From contig NZ_JAABNO010000007.1 of assembly GCF_009928445.1 (NCBI RefSeq), forward strand, positions 124,001-188,000: a DNA stretch of 64,000 nt, in the 5' to 3' direction. The position numbers were made by a program, and so were the translations under genes. Position 1 is the first letter of the stretch, and the number at the start of each line of letters is the position of its first letter. The notes beneath the pieces are model-generated. The model did not search any database. It was not told where the DNA came from and worked only from the letters and a program-made list of their open reading frames with translations. Shown piece by piece: positions 62,061-64,000 of the stretch. The stretch is from Clostridium sp. C8-1-8. Lineage in GTDB: Bacteria > Bacillota > Clostridia > Clostridiales > Clostridiaceae.

Positions 62061-64000
62061 ATGGAACAAATAAAGCTCTATCTAGATGGCCTTGATTGCG
62101 CTAACTGTGCAGCTAAAATAGAAGATAAGATAAATAAGTTAGAGGAAATAAAAGAAGCTAACGTTAATTTTGCCAATAGAACCTTAACTATGACAGTGGA
62201 GGAACAGTATAAAGAGAGCATCATATCAAAAGTTACAGATATAGTTGTAGCTCAAGAGCCTCATGTTAAGGTAAGAAAGCCTGCTAAGGCGAAAATAAAT
62301 AGATCAGTAAAATATCATGCTCCCTGTGAGGATGAATGCTGTCAAAATAATAACGACTACCAAGTTAAAGATGGTGAAAATATAAATATCCAATTGAGTC
62401 ATAAGGAAGCGATACATGAACATGGTCATGCAAATAGTAATGGACACTCACATGTACATGAACATGATCACAGTGAAGAGGGACACCATCATTATGAAGA
62501 GGAAGAAGATCACCATGGACATGATCACGAACATGGCGGTGAACTGTCTAAGGCAAGAATAGCAAGGATTGTTGCTGCTATAGTTATATATGCCATAGGT
62601 ATGATATTTAATTTTGGCTTTTACGGAGAACTAGGGGTATTCTTAGTGAGCTATATTCTTGCTGGTGGAGATGTTTTATTACTAGCTTTTAGAAATATTA
62701 AAAAAGGTGAAATATTTGATGAAAATTTCTTGATGGTTATTGCTACTATAGGAGCTTTTGCTATAAAAGAGTTTCCAGAAGCAGCAGCAGTTATGCTGTT
62801 TTACCAAATTGGTGAAGCATTCCAAGACATGGCTGTTGATAGATCAAGAAAGTCTATACAAGGACTTATGGATATAAGACCAGATTACGCTAACTTAAAG
62901 ATAGCTTCTGGTGAAACAAAGGTTGACCCAGAGAGCGTAGAAGTTGGAAATATTATAATTGTAAAGGCAGGAGAAAGAATTCCTTTAGATGGAGTAGTAT
63001 TAAAGGGTGAAGCATCTATAGATACCTCTGCTCTTACAGGCGAGTCAATACCTAGAGAAGTAAGATCCGGTGATGAGGTACTGTCTGGAGCCATTAATAA
63101 AAATGGTTTGTTAGAGGTTAAGGTAACCAAAGACTTTGGCCAATCAACAGTAGCTAAAATATTAGACCTTGTTGAAAATGCAGGAAATAAGAAAGCACCA
63201 ACAGAAAAATTCATAACTAAGTTTGCTAGGTACTATACACCAGCAGTAGTATTTGCTGCTTTAGCACTTGCTTTTATACCTCCAATTATAATGAGTGATC
63301 ATAATTTCTCTCATTGGATATATAAAGCACTTACTTTTTTAGTTGTTTCTTGTCCTTGTGCCCTTGTTATATCTATTCCTTTAACTTTCTTTGGAGGAAT
63401 TGGAGCGGCATCAAGACAAGGTATTCTAATAAAGGGAGGCAATTACCTAGAAGTGCTTAACAGAGTTAAGACAGTGGTATTTGATAAAACTGGAACCTTG
63501 ACAAAAGGTGTGTTTAAAGTTTCGAATTTAGATAATAAAAATGGTTTTACAAAAGAGCAATTGATAGAGTATGCAGCTTATGCTGAATTTTATTCTAACC
63601 ACCCTATAGCTACTTCAATAGTTAAGGAATATGGTAAGGCTATAGATAAGAACAAGATAGATTCCTTTGAAGAGGTCTCTGGAAGAGGAATAAAAATTAA
63701 TTTTAATGGACAAGAGGTTTTAGCGGGAAATATAAGACTAATGGAGGATAACTCCATTAAAGCTGAAAAACCTAGTGAAGCTGGAACTTTAGTACATGTT
63801 GCTATAGACAAGAAGTATGCTGGCTTTGTATTGATTGCTGATGAAATAAAAGATGACTCAAAACAAGCTATAGAAAGCTTAAGAAGAAATGGCATTGAAG
63901 ATATAGTAATGCTTACTGGTGACAATAAAAAGGTTGCTGAAGCAGTTGCTGAAAAGCTTGGTATAAAGAAGGTATTCTCAGAGCTTCTACCAGCAGATAA
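62061..64000 (+). CDS. cadA: heavy-metal P1B-type ATPase, CadA/ZntA-like (runs off the window)
   Basis: The 3' end is outside. Seen are: an N-terminal HMA domain with Cys13-x2-Cys16 (GLDCANCAAK), a His/Asp/Glu-rich segment (about 115-165) that can bind metal, membrane helices from about 175, the phosphatase TGES loop, the membrane CPC motif (Cys431-Pro-Cys433, SCPCALV), phosphorylation site Asp475 (DKTGTLT), a HP motif (SNHPIA) and the TGDN hinge. It exports Zn2+, Cd2+ or Pb2+. AAGGGGG precedes ATG 62061. It is likely induced with cadC. Confidence 0.93.
   Translation, partial: MEQIKLYLDGLDCANCAAKIEDKINKLEEIKEANVNFANRTLTMTVEEQYKESIISKVTDIVVAQEPHVKVRKPAKAKINRSVKYHAPCEDECCQNNNDYQVKDGENINIQLSHKEAIHEHGHANSNGHSHVHEHDHSEEGHHHYEEEEDHHGHDHEHGGELSKARIARIVAAIVIYAIGMIFNFGFYGELGVFLVSYILAGGDVLLLAFRNIKKGEIFDENFLMVIATIGAFAIKEFPEAAAVMLFYQIGEAFQDMAVDRSRKSIQGLMDIRPDYANLKIASGETKVDPESVEVGNIIIVKAGERIPLDGVVLKGEASIDTSALTGESIPREVRSGDEVLSGAINKNGLLEVKVTKDFGQSTVAKILDLVENAGNKKAPTEKFITKFARYYTPAVVFAALALAFIPPIIMSDHNFSHWIYKALTFLVVSCPCALVISIPLTFFGGIGAASRQGILIKGGNYLEVLNRVKTVVFDKTGTLTKGVFKVSNLDNKNGFTKEQLIEYAAYAEFYSNHPIATSIVKEYGKAIDKNKIDSFEEVSGRGIKINFNGQEVLAGNIRLMEDNSIKAEKPSEAGTLVHVAIDKKYAGFVLIADEIKDDSKQAIESLRRNGIEDIVMLTGDNKKVAEAVAEKLGIKKVFSELLPAD

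Overview
The window reads as chromosomal DNA of a low-GC, Gram-positive, spore-former-type anaerobe, most likely Clostridium sensu stricto. The support is AT-rich codon use, strong AGGAGG ribosome sites with frequent TTG/GTG starts, T-rich intrinsic terminators, a ThlA-type thiolase, a 2-hydroxyacyl-CoA dehydratase-type enzyme pair and signal-peptide/TPR signalling genes of RRNPP type. I cannot name the species. No rRNA, tRNA, CRISPR array or intact insertion sequence was seen.

Layout. 1-7.9 kb: the end of a GGDEF-EAL protein, DNA polymerase IV behind a LexA-like box, a methyltransferase, a transglutaminase-like lipoprotein, a CorA transporter, a HAD phosphatase and a GH1 enzyme with a 6-phospho-glycosidase signature. 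8.3-15.1 kb: a CNNM/HlyC membrane protein, then a four-gene surface-polysaccharide operon (anchored glycosidase-like protein, lone receiver domain, HEAT-repeat protein, processive GT2). 15.1-23.1 kb: a heavy-metal TauE-type exporter fusion, an HTH-TPR regulator followed by an exported pro-peptide gene, a peroxide-response set (two glutathione peroxidases and OhrR with tandem operator boxes), an Rrf2 regulator and a second CNNM protein. 23.5-32.0 kb: argGHCJBDF, all the enzymes from glutamate to arginine through the ArgJ acetyl cycle, apart from carbamoyl-phosphate synthase. 32.3-37.9 kb: a methyltransferase, a LytTR/DUF3021 pair, an Old Yellow Enzyme with divergent HxlR, and a thiolase and TetR gene sharing an operator motif. 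37.9-40.8 kb: decayed accessory DNA (RHS toxin tail with a nonsense codon, possible immunity genes, an Rpn nuclease remnant).

41-45.6 kb holds what I consider the most interesting system: a minus-strand operon with a sigma-A promoter, a preQ1-I-type riboswitch and two terminators. It carries a 2-hydroxyacyl-CoA dehydratase/double-cubane-type protein that appears to start with ATT, its ATPase activator, then queD, queE, folE and, after a gap, queC. queF is absent, so the ATP-driven reductase pair may act in queuosine precursor metabolism.

45.9-55.3 kb: an XRE/ImmA/metallo-hydrolase set and scattered phage-like genes (sigma-like regulator, M14 peptidase with cell-wall-type repeats, holin, broken amidase), with YcxB-like membrane proteins and a lipoprotein. 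55.3-61.4 kb: a 1.25 kb gene-less stretch with a strong promoter, a second HTH-TPR regulator beside a 52-residue ORF, a SUFU-domain protein, a PHP phosphatase, and a TPR protein divergent from a nine-codon gene with its own promoter, ribosome site and terminator. 61.4-64 kb: a CadC-like regulator with its palindromic operator and the start of a CadA/ZntA-type P-type ATPase that runs off the window.

Two short dispersed repeat families, one a hairpin with partly compensated stems, lie in several intergenic regions.
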